Shown piece after piece: positions 1-11,700 of a DNA stretch of 64,000 nucleotides (the stretch's first letter is position 1; every line of letters begins with the position of its first letter). The notes beneath the pieces are model-generated. The model was not told where the DNA came from and searched no databases. It was given only the letters and a program-made list of their open reading frames with translations. The translations under genes and the position numbers were made by a program. This DNA comes from Leishmania mexicana MHOM/GT/2001/U1103 (taxonomy: Eukaryota; Euglenozoa; Kinetoplastea; Trypanosomatida; Trypanosomatidae), in contig NC_018333.1 of assembly GCF_000234665.1 (NCBI RefSeq), positions 1,112,339 through 1,176,338 of the forward strand, read 5' to 3'.

Positions 1-477
1 CATACATCTGTACATCAATGTACATCTGCGCGGGTGACGGAAACAGCAGAGGCGCATCCCAAAGTGCGTCGATGGAGAGACGGATGGAGGGGGAGGGAAA
101 ACGTATAAGCTAAGAGCTGAAAATGGTGTCAAACTTCAGAAAAAAAAAAGAAACGGACAAAACAAAACGTCTACTTGCTGATCAGTGGTGCGAAGAGCCA
201 GCAAACATACATGGAGACACTGATGCGGAGTGAAGGGGGAGGGAGGAGGAGCGCGCGACGGAAGGGCGCACGCGCGCAGCGAAGACGACAACGGGAAGCT
301 GTGCATGCATTTTGCCTCTGCGCACGTAAGGTGGAGGGGAGGTGTATGCTGAACGTTTAGCTTAGCAGAGGAGTCACCGCACACGCCGCCCTCGATGAAG
401 CACACATCGGCGCTCTCTCCGTCTCTCGCACCCTGAGCCCTTTGTATGCCGTGTAAAGTCCCTGCATTCCCACTCTC
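1..477. other. 3' flank of the AdoMetDC prozyme gene; no gene seen
   Basis: No ATG-initiated frame here looks like protein. Read on the minus strand (the direction of transcription), a U-rich pyrimidine tract lies around 140-172. It could serve trans-splicing of the next gene beyond the left edge and polyadenylation of the prozyme mRNA. In trypanosomatids the catalytic AdoMetDC gene often sits beside its prozyme, so that neighbour may be it, but it is not visible here. Confidence 0.5.
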
Positions 478-1431
478 TTACTCTGCACTGTGGGCGAACA
501 GCAGCTGGTGGAACGCGTAGCCCTCACCAAACAAGTTCACCGTTCGGTTCTGCAGCGTGTAGGGGTTGAAGGCGTTGAAGTTTCGACGCAGCGCCGACCC
601 GTCGGCGTCTCTGTCCTGTAGGGCAGCAACCGTGAAGTGGGCGGGCTGAAAGGTGTCGAGGAGCTTCTGCACGCGCGTCGGAGACGCTACGGCAGCCTTG
701 GCGTTGGTCTCGAAGGAGATGCACGGCACACTAGCGAAGGTGCGTATCACTTCGTACTCGCCACTTTTCAGCGCGTAGAAGCGCTGCGTTGTCTTGTTCA
801 CCTCCCCCAGACCGACAGCGACGTCGTAGAGGAACACGTTCACCTGCACATCCTCCTCCTTACGCCCTGCCATCCTTTCAACGTTGTCGTACACGAAGTT
901 GAAGCAGTGATGACCATCTACCGGACCCGTCAGGAAGGACTTGCCGGTCGGGAAGACGGCCTTGAGCTCCGCGTACTCCTGCGCCATGATGTCGCTCATC
1001 TCACTCTCGACGCACCATGGCGAGGTGGTGTTCTTGCGCAAGTACGAGGCCCACTCCACACGCACGCCCTTGGATGTGAGAAGGGCGACGGTGGGGGTGA
1101 TCACCTGGTGCAACATCACCTCCGACACGGATGTCACCACCAGCTTGCACGGTGTCAAGATGACAATGCACTGCGTCATCTCTAGGGATAGCAGACCCTC
1201 CGCAGAGGAGTGGTGCTGCAGCTTCTGCCCAGCTGCCGCCAGCACGTCCTCAAGCTCCTCCACCGTAAACGTTTGCACATCCACGGCGGCGGCGAAGTCG
1301 AGCTCGAGACGCTTCTCGAGCCCGCTGTCGTGGTAGCTGGTGGGGTTCGAAAACCCTCCCCACAGCGACATCAACGCGCGGACCGACTCAGGGAACACAT
1401 CGCGAGAGGAAGCCCATGCGTTTGTGGGCAT
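478..1431 (-). CDS. S-adenosylmethionine decarboxylase prozyme (inactive regulatory paralogue)
   Basis: A 317-residue protein of the AdoMetDC family. In trypanosomatids the prozyme is catalytically dead and pairs with active AdoMetDC to stimulate it, controlling decarboxylated AdoMet supply for spermidine and trypanothione synthesis in the cytosol. Family features seen: an LEKRLEL segment near residue 38 in place of the FEGxEK substrate region, and the conserved SFETN block in the C-terminal half. The self-processing site that should read LSESS, where the serine becomes the pyruvoyl cofactor, is replaced around residues 81-87 by LSLEMTQ. The catalytic cysteine of the following TCGTT block is also missing. 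This makes it a prozyme rather than an active enzyme. The open frame extends upstream only to a TTG. The first ATG is at 1431, nine bases after a pyrimidine tract plus AG. Confidence 0.88.
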   Translation of the reverse strand: MPTNAWASSRDVFPESVRALMSLWGGFSNPTSYHDSGLEKRLELDFAAAVDVQTFTVEELEDVLAAAGQKLQHHSSAEGLLSLEMTQCIVILTPCKLVVTSVSEVMLHQVITPTVALLTSKGVRVEWASYLRKNTTSPWCVESEMSDIMAQEYAELKAVFPTGKSFLTGPVDGHHCFNFVYDNVERMAGRKEEDVQVNVFLYDVAVGLGEVNKTTQRFYALKSGEYEVIRTFASVPCISFETNAKAAVASPTRVQKLLDTFQPAHFTVAALQDRDADGSALRRNFNAFNPYTLQNRTVNLFGEGYAFHQLLFAHSAE

Positions 1432-3383
1432 TTTTTCGCCTTCGTGAAATGGTGTGGCGGAAAGGAAGAAGGATAGCGAAGGGAGAGAGATGAGTGGTGG
1501 GAGGCAACCACCGATGTGGCGGGGGGGGGGGGAAGAGGCACAGGAAGCAAACGCCAAAACGCCGCGTTAGCAACTGAAAACAAAACAACAACAAAAAGAA
1601 AAAGGACCACACTTAGAGAAGATTAAAGAAAAGACGAAGCATACCCGGTGGGAGGGAAGAGGAAGAAATATCGATCAACGGAGGGAGGAGGAGCGATAGG
1701 CACTTCACGGGGCGGTGTCACATACAGCGTTAGAGTTTCCTTCTTTTTATTGTTTTTTTTTCGCTGTACATACATGTGTGTATGTGTGTGGAAGAGGGAA
1801 GGAGGAGAGGCGCGGAAACGGCGGAAACAGAGCAAAGTAAAGAATGGAAACCATGACGAGTGTGAAGGATGCGTACTACGTGCGTGGGAGAGCGCAAGAG
1901 AGAAACAGCACGAAAGCCGAAACGAGAAGGGGCATCTGGGCGCGCAGATCGCCGTCCCCGACAAGCTAGCGGTTCATTCCCGACTTATGCGCGCCCGTCG
2001 CAACACGTCACACCGACGGTTCACTTGGAACGCCACGGCCAAGCGTACATGAGCGAAGGCAGAAACGACGGCGCGCAAACGCGCGTCTTCGAAGTTCCAT
2101 GACCCACATACGCTGTCTGCGAGTGTGCGTTCCCGCCGCAGTACGGTGTGCATGAAAAGTGCGTTCTCCTCGACGCACACCCGGCTACCCTTCCAGCAAG
2201 GCTCACTACATGCAAATGTGTCAGCGAAGAAAATACAGGATACGAAGCGACATTACATTAAACACCTTGTCTTTTCCTCACCTGGGCACGCGTTCGAGTG
2301 TGTGCGTGTGCCAGCATGGCATTCTTCCAGGCACACTGGAGAGGCACAGCATCGGCTCTTCTTGTGTGTGTGCCTTTCTTATTAGGCTGCAAGGCAGCAA
2401 GAGAGGGTTGCTGCTGCTCACCGGCTCCATAACTCGGATCCCTGGTCCTCCATCGCCATCCCTCTTTCCACTCCTAATCCAGACATACGCACACCATCAC
2501 ACACGCGAGTCGGGGTGGGGAGAGGGCAGGGGGCTCTCTGCCGCAACATTGCATACGCCTTCTTAGTGTTCGCTTCCTGTGTGTGCACCCTTTGTTGCCG
2601 TCTCACTCCTCACGGATGTTGCCCTCGGCCATTGCCCACACCCTCAGAGAGGATGGGCCTCACTGCATGGGGGCCGATCCAACAAGGCTGAGTGGATCGC
2701 ATCACTATACCGTGGAGGAACCCCGCAAAGGAGAGGTGGTTCTCTCAAAAGAAAAGTACACCCACTCACACAAACACCCACGAGAACAGATACGACGACA
2801 AATGGAAGACAACATTGGGCGCGAAGGTATCCACCGCACTGAAGCAGAGGGCGGGAGAACAGATACACGCAGGAGGAGAACGGAAAAAAAAAGAAAAAAG
2901 ACATTCGGAAGGAGCAACACATCGAAAACACACAGCAGCACACACACGCCAACAACAACAAAGAACGGCAACAAGTGAGGAGAGCACGCGGAGGGCAGCG
3001 GGGGCGATTCGTAACCTCTGCAACTCTCCGCCTCTGCTTACCTGTGTGTCTAAACCCGACCTTCCCATAGGCAAGCACACAGAAAGAAAGACACACACAA
3101 ATCACGTCAGCGGGCGCAGTTACGCCATCCGCATTAGAAAGCTCCTCGTCATGATCATCATCATCACCAAGGCGCACACATACACACAAAACGAAATGGC
3201 CTCTTAAGCCGTACTGCTCCTAGGGCACGCATCGGCACCTCCGCGCTTGTGGGTACACAGATGCATGCAAAGATCGATAGCCAATGACCTCAGCGACCTT
3301 ACGTTTTCGGTACTCATGACGGTTTGCAGTCGTGAAGTTTACACTGCAGAAAGGAGACCCCAGAGGAGAACGAACTCCTGTTT
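1432..3383. other. Intergenic region between ValRS and the prozyme gene; no gene seen
   Basis: It should hold the ValRS 3' UTR and the short prozyme leader. The plus strand is purine-rich with A-runs and CA repeats (for example 2880-2960), so the transcript is pyrimidine-rich. A run of 12 G lies at 1521-1532. The open frames present begin at non-ATG codons or are low in complexity. Confidence 0.5.
1440..1441 (-). promoter_or_regulatory. Probable spliced-leader acceptor AG of the prozyme gene
   Basis: On the minus strand a long C/T-rich tract (plus coordinates about 1455-1490) is followed by the first AG at 1441-1440, only nine bases before the chosen ATG. This excludes the longer frame and fixes the start. 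The exact site is inferred. Confidence 0.5.
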
Positions 3384-6308
3384 TCACTTGAGGCTGCTCA
3401 TCTTCCCAATGCCATCGCGCAGCTGCGCGCTCTGCGCCTCTAGCGTGTCGAGCTTCTCCGTGTTGGCTACGCGGATCTCTGCCGGCACCTTCGTTTCGTA
3501 ATTGGGGATGGACATCTTCTTCTTCATTCCCTCAATCTGCTTCGTGAGGCCGTCCAACTGCTTCTCCAACTTGGCCACCTCCTTCGCGACATCGATGAAG
3601 CCCATCAGCATCATGTTCACGCCCACCTCCTTTGTCACCAAGGAGAAGCCGCAGCCCTTCGGCACCGCCGCTGCCTCCTCGGCCGGGGACACGACAGTCA
3701 CCTCGCCGACAAAACCGAGGGTTGAGATCATCATCTTTTCCGCCGCAAACAGCTCCTGCAGCTCCGTCGTGTGCGCCGTCACCCACACGTCTGGCTTGTG
3801 CTTGTTTGTTAGCGAGTACGAGGCCTTAGTAGAACGTACGCTGTGCACGACGTCGAGAATGATCGACATGGCACTATCCGACGCCGCGCTCAACCACCCG
3901 TTCGGTGTCGGGTACTTGGCGAGCATGATCGACTCGCTACCGAAGCTGCTGTAGTTGGGCAGGCGGTGCCACAGCTCCTCCGTGAGAAACGGCATCATCG
4001 GGTGCAGCAGCCGAAGCGCCTTCTCAACGACGTGCAGAAGCACGTCTTGCACCAGCTGCTGCTTCGCTCCGCCCTTCTGAATGGTCGGCTTCGTCAACTC
4101 AAGGAACACGTCGCACAGCTCGTACAGCCAAAAGCGGTAGATGGCGCCGGTGGCCAGCGCAAAGTCGTAGAGGCCCTCCGACAAGCCCTGCGTGACCTCC
4201 TCGATGGCGGCGTCGAGGCGCGAGAGAATCCAGCGGCACTCGAGCGGCAGCGTGGCGGCGTCCTCGGCGGGGCTGAACTGCTGCTTGCTGGGCATGTAGT
4301 CAGTGCCCAGGGCGTGATACAGAACGTAGCGCACCACGTTCCACAGCTTGTTGCAGAACTGGCGGTAGGCCACGACGCGTTGGATGTCGAGGTTGACGCT
4401 GCGGCCAGACTGGGTGTAGGAGAGGAGGCCGAAGCGCAGGGCATCGCTACCGCACTCGGGAATGCCTTCTGGGAAGAATTCTTTCTGCTGTTTGATGGCC
4501 TTCTCCACCTCCTTGTCGCTCAGGTTGCCGCTGCGCACGGTGTCGTGGAGGGTCTGCAGCGAGACGCCGTGGATGACGTAGAGTGGGTCGACGACGTTGC
4601 CCTTCGACTTGGACATCTTCTCGCCGTTCTTGTCGCGCACCATTGCATGCAGAAACACCTCCTTGTATGGAAGCTTGTTTGTGAAGTGCAGCGAAAGCAT
4701 TACCATGCGAGCCACCCAGAAGAACAGGATATCGTGGCCGGTCTCCATCAGCGAGTTCGGGAAGAAGCGCTTCATGTCGTCCGAGTCGGTGGGCCATCCG
4801 AGCGTGGAGAAGGGCCAGAGGCCGGAGCTGAACCAGGTGTCCAGCACATCCGGGTCCTGCTCAAACGAAGCCTCCGCCACCTGCTCGTCAGTCAGGCCGA
4901 ACTTCTTCTTGGCCTTCGCGTGCGCCTCCTCCAGATTGCGTGCGACCACCCACGGGTCCTCATCTTTTGGCAACGAACCGACAACTTTGTAGGCAGGAAT
5001 CCGGTGGCCCCACCAGAGCTGACGCGACACGCACCACGGCTTGATGTTCTCCAGCCAGTGGTACCAGACAGCCTCGTGCGAGGACGGGTACAGGCGCAGG
5101 TCGCCGTTGCGCACCGCCTCGACGGAGCGGCGGGCCATATCGGAGCAGTCTATGAACCACTGGGGCATCAGCATCGGCTCCACAATGTCGCCAGTGCGCT
5201 CGCAGCGGCCCACGCGGTACTCGTACGGCTCCACGCCGCGTAGCAGCCCCATCTCCTCCAGCCTCTTCACGATCTCGCGGCGGCAGTCGAAGCGGTGCAT
5301 GCCCTTGAACGGCTCCATCGTCACGTAGCCCTTCAGGTCCATCATGACCAGCTGCTGCAGGTTGTGGCGCTTGCCGGACTCAAAGTCGTTTGGGTCGTGA
5401 GCTGGGGTGATTTTCACGGCGCCGGTGCCGAAGTTCATGTCGACCAGTGTCGCGTCCAGCACGATCGGGATGATGTCATCGCGGAACGGGCACTTGATGA
5501 ACTTGCCATGGAACTTCTTGTAGCGCTCGTCGTCGGGGTGGATGGCGACGGCCGTATCGCCCAGCAGCGTCTCAGGACGCGTTGTCGCAATCACCAGCTC
5601 GTCGTCGCTGTCCGCCAGTTTGTAGGCGACGTGAGTGAGGCTGCCCATGTCGACTTTGCGGTCATAGCCAGGAATAGTCATCTTAGATGTCTTGGCCACG
5701 TCGACAAACTCGACCTCCAGGTCAGAGATGGCGCTCTGCAGCGCGCAGCACCAGTTCACCAGACGTGTGTCGCGGTGCACCAGGTCATCCTCGTGCAGGC
5801 GCACAAACGCCTCTACAACAGCCGCAGACGACTGTTCGTCCATCGTGAAGCGCTCGCGCGTCCAGTCCAGCGATAAGCCGATCCTGCGGAACTGCTCCGT
5901 GATCATGCCAGCGTGGCTCTTCTTGAATTCCCACAGGCGCTTCATGAACTCGTCGCGGCCGAGGTCGTGCCGGCTCTTCCCTTCCTCCTTCATGACGCGA
6001 CGCTCCACGACGACCTGGGTGGCGATGCCGGCGTGGTCAGTGCCGGGCAAGTAGAGGGTGTTGTCGCCCTTCATGCGGTGGAAGCGGATGAGGGTGTCCT
6101 GCACGGCGCCCGTGAGGGCATGGCCCAGGTGCAGGTAGCCCGTGACGTTCGGTGGCGGGGCGACAATCACAAAAGGCTTGGCCGCCGCCTCAGAGTTGTG
6201 GTCTGAGGTGGGTCTGAAGAAGCCAGACTTCTCCCACCACGGATACCAGTCCGCCTCCACCGCGGCCGGGTCGTACGTGGCCGCCATCTCGGGAGTCAAG
6301 GACTTCAT
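3384..6308 (-). CDS. ValRS: Valyl-tRNA synthetase
   Basis: This 974-residue class I aminoacyl-tRNA synthetase charges tRNA-Val with valine. The HIGH signature is seen as HLGHA at residues 60-64, just after PPPNVTG. The KMSKS signature is KMSKSKGN from residue 564. Between them lies the CP1 editing insertion, with a TTRPETLLGDTAVA block and GTGAVKITPAHDPND, which hydrolyses Thr-tRNA-Val. The C-terminus has the anticodon-binding helical domain, then a short coiled-coil arm (VAKLEKQLDGL and following) typical of ValRS. The length suits a full enzyme without a eukaryotic N-terminal extension. The start is the only ATG before the WYPWWEKSGFF motif apart from M8. Trypanosomatids usually serve cytosol and mitochondrion from a single gene. 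No clear targeting peptide is visible. Confidence 0.97.
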   Translation of the reverse strand: MKSLTPEMAATYDPAAVEADWYPWWEKSGFFRPTSDHNSEAAAKPFVIVAPPPNVTGYLHLGHALTGAVQDTLIRFHRMKGDNTLYLPGTDHAGIATQVVVERRVMKEEGKSRHDLGRDEFMKRLWEFKKSHAGMITEQFRRIGLSLDWTRERFTMDEQSSAAVVEAFVRLHEDDLVHRDTRLVNWCCALQSAISDLEVEFVDVAKTSKMTIPGYDRKVDMGSLTHVAYKLADSDDELVIATTRPETLLGDTAVAIHPDDERYKKFHGKFIKCPFRDDIIPIVLDATLVDMNFGTGAVKITPAHDPNDFESGKRHNLQQLVMMDLKGYVTMEPFKGMHRFDCRREIVKRLEEMGLLRGVEPYEYRVGRCERTGDIVEPMLMPQWFIDCSDMARRSVEAVRNGDLRLYPSSHEAVWYHWLENIKPWCVSRQLWWGHRIPAYKVVGSLPKDEDPWVVARNLEEAHAKAKKKFGLTDEQVAEASFEQDPDVLDTWFSSGLWPFSTLGWPTDSDDMKRFFPNSLMETGHDILFFWVARMVMLSLHFTNKLPYKEVFLHAMVRDKNGEKMSKSKGNVVDPLYVIHGVSLQTLHDTVRSGNLSDKEVEKAIKQQKEFFPEGIPECGSDALRFGLLSYTQSGRSVNLDIQRVVAYRQFCNKLWNVVRYVLYHALGTDYMPSKQQFSPAEDAATLPLECRWILSRLDAAIEEVTQGLSEGLYDFALATGAIYRFWLYELCDVFLELTKPTIQKGGAKQQLVQDVLLHVVEKALRLLHPMMPFLTEELWHRLPNYSSFGSESIMLAKYPTPNGWLSAASDSAMSIILDVVHSVRSTKASYSLTNKHKPDVWVTAHTTELQELFAAEKMMISTLGFVGEVTVVSPAEEAAAVPKGCGFSLVTKEVGVNMMLMGFIDVAKEVAKLEKQLDGLTKQIEGMKKKMSIPNYETKVPAEIRVANTEKLDTLEAQSAQLRDGIGKMSSLK

Positions 6309-6781
6309 GATGAGCGCACAACGTCGAAACGTTTTCGTACAAAAAGGGGGAGAAAAGGATATCTCCCCTTCTCGTAAGATGCGATGATGATGAGATGGAC
6401 ACGGCGCTAAAGAGTGAGTGGTGTTTGTGTGTGGAGGGGGGGGGATATTAGCTGCAGGTGGTCGTGGTGGGAACCTACAGTAGAGGAAGAGACGACGAGC
6501 ACGTCTACTTTATTCCCTTCACACTCGACTGCCCGCACGCGCTAGAACAAAAGAGTGAGGAGAGAGACAGATGCTTTCTGGGCCCACTGCAAAGCAGGCG
6601 TGCACGCACATATGTCGCACAAGGATGTGTATCATCGCCGCAATCGCGCGTGAGGAAGGATATGTGAAGTGGAGGAGAGGAGGGGTGGGGGAGGGGGGGG
6701 TCGTCGCGTCGAGAGGGAAGCAGATAGAAAGTGAGGTACAGATGCCCGTCTGTGGATTCCTTCCTGTACGACGTATCCGAA

Positions 6782-6800
6782 ATATATATATATATATATA
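6782..6800. repeat. (TA)n microsatellite
   Basis: About ten uninterrupted AT units. A second short TATATAT run lies near 7047-7057. These are in the gene-poor stretch upstream of ValRS. Confidence 0.9.
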
Positions 6801-8714
6801 CACTCGTGTTTCCGAGACGGATCTCTGAATCCGTTGAAGGGGAAGCGTTTGCGCAGGAAGCAGTGCTTGCACACTCCCCTCCCCTCCGTACCTTCCTACA
6901 TGCCATCGGACATGATAGCTGCACCAGAAGTCGTCCATGCAGTTGCGGCAACCCACGTGTGCATTCAAGGAAATCAACACTGCTGGTTGTGTGACTCCTT
7001 TTTCCTGTTGTTTCATTCGTGGACCTTTGTTAACGAAGAAAAAAAATATATATATATGTACTGGAAATACGAAATAGGATGTCGTCGAGTGGCAATAACC
7101 CGAAGACACACATACACACACACACACAGGCGCACGCATCTGGGAAGACGTCTCCAAAGGCAGTCTCCACACTCCGCTGCTCAGCCCCATCTCTCCCCAT
7201 TCCCTGGCACAAACGTATTCTCTGTCCGCAGAACAGAAAAGGGAAAACGCGAAGACGCTTCATCTCTCTCCTCTGTGCGACTGCTTCACGTGAACTCATC
7301 TCCTTTTTTCTGTTTTTTTTTGTTCTGCATGTTCTCGCATCTGCCCTTTGACTTCGTTGTTATTCGCAATGCTTCGTTCTATTTGTTTTCCTGTCGTCTC
7401 CTCCGTGGACATGGAGAAGGTGGAGTGCACACTTGCAGGTCTGCATCTTTCATGATGAGCCGCCGTTCCAGTTTCTGGGGCCGCCCCCACCATATTCCAC
7501 CTTGAACTCCGGGTCAGCCTTCCCTGCGCCTCGCTTTGCCGTGGCTGCTCTTCTCTACTTTCTCGCGCATGGGCCTCTCGTTCACGTTTCGATGAGAGGC
7601 CTATGAGCGCACGACACGCACGCACGTCTAGAAGTGGTGAGGTCCGCTGAAGAAGACCACGAGAAAAAAAAGAGGCGCACGCTTTCCAAAGCAGGAGAGG
7701 GCGAAGAAACGACGCACATAAATGCGAGCGCACACACGCAGACAGAGATGGGGGCACACACATATACACAAGGTCCACTCTCTCTCTCTGCACCGCAGCT
7801 GTTCGGCTTCACTTCTTTCACCCACAAGGGCAAGCTGTTTTTTTGTTGTCGTCGTTGAGCACTGCTGCTTTCTAAGCTGCCACCGCTCTGAGCGTCCCGA
7901 TGTCAGACGACCACTTCAGCGTGCCAAGGCGTCTACACGCGCCAATACGTTTTACAAGCAAAAAAAGGGGTGGCGCCGTCTCCCCCTGCTCCTGCGGTGG
8001 TAGGGAAAAGGTGATATGGGAGAAAGGGAAAGCGGTAAACAACCAAAGAAAAGGAAAAAAAACGGTGAGCCTTCGTGGATAGGGTGGCAGCTTGAAACAA
8101 AGATGAGACGTGTACTGAGAACATGACGGGGTGGCGCGGCTCTGTTTGTGTGTGTGTGTGTGCATGTGATTGAGTACTGGCAGGCGCTGACGTTGGTGGA
8201 TTGGTTACCCATCTTATTCTTTGGTAGCTGGCAGGATCGCTCGCGCCTCCTCGCCATTGTTTGACTCCACAACGCATGGCGGCTTTGCCGTACTCGCTCT
8301 CTGTCAAGTCACCCCTTGGTGCGTCTCTGTGTTGCGCTGTACACCGCGAGCTAAGGCTCCTTGTCTCGCTTTTCCTTCCTTGCTCACGGAAATCAGCACC
8401 GCCGTCTCAGGTGATGCCGCGATGTGGAGCACCGCTGGCAGGCCGTTTCTCCCAGTCACCCGTTTGCTACTGCCGCATGCTACACAGGCGGCACATGCGC
8501 GTGCCTCTAAGGCGCGCATTGCGCCCGGCATGAAAGATGCGCAGGAGTGGTGAGAGGGGACAGGCAGCAAAGCGCACTCAAGACGCAAGTACCCAAGAGA
8601 GGAGAGAGAGAAAGCGATCCGCGAAGCACAAGGAAACAACAACATCGAAAACAAAAAACGACCGTCGAACAGAGAGGGATAGAGAGAGAATTTAGTGTGG
8701 CAGCGCCGACATGT

Positions 8715-8737
8715 ACACACACACACACACACACACA
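8715..8737. repeat. (AC)n microsatellite
   Basis: An uninterrupted AC run of about 11-12 units within the gene-poor stretch. A C11 run followed by ACACAC occurs close by at about 8881-8901. Confidence 0.9.
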
Positions 8738-11700
8738 AAACGAGCCCGACAGCCCTGCCACACGCACCCATACACACGCGAAAAGAAAAAAGAGAGAAAC
8801 ACCTCATGAAGCGCCTTCAGTCCATTGTCTCTCGTCTACTTGCTTCATTTTACGTCCGTTTCGTTCGTGCCTCTATTGTCGCCCCCCCCCCCACACACAC
8901 ACTATTGCACGCCGTCAAGGCACACAGGCAGCAAATACATACAAGTACACAGAGAGACAAAAAGAAGGGACGCACGCACGCGGGAATTTCGCTGAGTGGT
9001 GGAGCACAGAGACACTCACACACAAAAGAAAACAACAAGAGAAGAACAGCAGATAATAGTTTAACAACGACAACGGAAGAAAACTCAAAGACACAAAACG
9101 CACAGCAAGAGGCGCGGAGGAGGGGGGGAGAGAGCGCCAAGGAGGGTTTTGCGTGAATCTGTCCTTCGAGAACAGCGTGGACAGCGACGAGCAACGCGCA
9201 CGCCCCGGTGGGAAGAAGACGCACGCGCACACACACAGTATATAGACCATAAAGCAGGAGAGAACTAAACAAAGAAAAAGCATCAAAGGCACTTGTGATA
9301 TAGGAAGGAGAGAAAAGCGCCCAGCCACAAGAAATTCAACACGTGCCCGTAAGCGTGCTCCCTGTAGCCACATGCACGGCCATCAACTAGCGTGCGCAGA
9401 CGAAAAAAAAAAGAGGGAGAGAAAAAGACTCGTACGAGAAGGATGAAGTAGGGCGAGAGCGCAAAAAAAAATGAAAGCACACACACAGACACACACATAT
9501 AGCAGCCTCACGATATATACTCGCAACAGATCACACCTCACCCAGCAAAGATGACGATGCATCCAAGACCTTCTAGGACGACCGTGCAAAGCGGAGATGA
9601 TAAGAAAAAAAGGATGTGCAATTGTACAAAGGTGCACACACACACACGCAGACAGACAGGAGGAAGAGGGGGAGGGGGGAAACGAACACGCAACGAAGAA
9701 AAACACCTCCGGGTCCGGAAGCACAAAAAAAATGTAAAACCCGACGACAGTCACGACTGGCCACTCTTGCAGGCCTCTTCTCCCGCAACGGTGGAAAGAG
9801 AGAAGGCTTAAAAAAAGGCAAAAGAGGTCCGAATATAAAACACACGCAAGGCGGCAAGGAGAGGGAAGGGGAGGGTGACAGAACCGAAAAGAGTCAAGCA
9901 AAAGAAGATGGCTATCCTGCTCAGCGCTCAGCAACGTAACGCACAAGAAGAGAGAGGGTGCAGAGTATGGGAGGCCGCCAAGCAAAGGGAGGCTCACAAA
10001 AGCTGTCGTGCTGGGGTAGCCGGAGGAGGCGGGAGTGAGGCCAATAAGGAACACAGTGAAAAAGAAATCAAGACGCCAAAAAAAAAGCCGTCAGTGCATC
10101 CAGTTCCTGGCAAAGTGGGAAGAGAGGGACGCTTGACAAGGGGAAAGAACGCAGACACGCATGGGCAAACGAACATGTGGCGGTTGTTCTCGAAAAAAAA
10201 AGGAGCGAAACAGAAGACAACACTTGAAAAGGGAAAAGGTAAAAAAAAATGAGAGAGAGTCACGAAAACCAACATGAGAAACGATGGTGCCAACAGTTGG
10301 CGTCAAACGGAAGAAAGCGAAGACGCGCGCACGCACCGACAACAACAAAAAAAAGAGCGCCAACGCAGCACACACGGAGTAATGGGGAAACGTACAGCGA
10401 AAGAAAAGAGACTTTCCAACTCCGCCTACCGTTCCGTGACACGAAGGGAGTGAAAGGTCTGGGGGAGGGGGGTTGAGTGAGCGCTCGCGGAGAGAGCGGA
10501 GGGGGTCTGGGTGCGAACACGGGCAGGCACAACCACAAATATAGAGGCGCACACGCATATACATCAACGAGGGCGTGTGCCCCCGGCCAAAGAAGAGCAC
10601 ACACAGGTCGAAAAAAAGCCAAGCTATGAAGACAGTGGTTTTCTTTTGTCGTTTTCTTCTTTTACGGTGCCGTATCGAGTCGGGACATGTGCACCTTCAT
10701 AGGCGCGTGCCTCCGATAGCGAATAGTACACACAGCCGATTTTGTTTTTTTTGGGGGGGGAAGGGGGGGCTTTGTCATTTACTTTGCATTGAAAAGCCTT
10801 TTGCCGTTGCTGTTGCTTCTTTGCGTGTTTTCCCAGCGTTTATTCCGTATTTTTTTTTCCACTGACAGCCTGTGCCCACACCGACACACGCGCGCACGTT
10901 CGCTTAGAGAAAAAGACCCCATATGCACGCGCCATCCATCGTGTAAAACAAAAAAAAGAGCTGCAGTTTTCGGGGGGAGGGAGGAGAACAAGGAGGTAAC
11001 ACAGAAGCGAACGCCAAAAGACACGATTGGAGAAACAACACCAGCAGTAGCATGACAGAAGCCAACGAAGCAGGAGGATGCGCTTGCGCACGCGGGATGT
11101 TGTGAAGCGAGAAAAGCAGCCAGAGAGCAAGAGACGAGAGAAAGGGGGGGTTGAGGACGTGATCAGTCGTAGGACCCTCTCCACTTCTCATGCTTCGTTC
11201 CCTTACTCGAGCACGTATTCGCTTTGGGCATGATGTTGATTTTTTTGCCTCTTTTTTTCCTTTGCCGTGCCAGCTGACGAATACCAAAGGTACACTAGCA
11301 AGCACACACACACACAGATAGGGAGAGCTGCAGCAATCTTTATCTCTATCAGCACACACGCACACGCAGCAGCAGCAGCAGTCCAACTAATACAAAAGGG
11401 AAAACGAGAAACAATGGAAAGTAAGAAAAGGTGCACCAAGCACGAAGTAAAGGCCGAAAAAAAAAGACCAACATCCCACCACGACCACCACAAAAAAAAA
11501 GGTAGCAGCAACAGCACACCTAAGAGACAGTCGAGCCAACTACACGCTCACATCGGTTAATCGGAAAAAAAGGCAAGTCGGTGGTTGCAAGCAGCTGTCA
11601 CGAGATGGCGAGGCGAAACGGCAAACACAGTGAGAAAAAGAGAGAGAGCGTCCTTCGTTGCGCTTACGTAAGATGAGATCACGGTGCTGCTCGACCTCGC

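Noticed and set aside
3843..5243. 466-codon plus-strand frame opposite ValRS
   Set aside because: Mirror frame produced by strong GC-third-position codon bias of ValRS; wrong strand for the array, His/Val/Arg/Leu-rich with no domain pattern.
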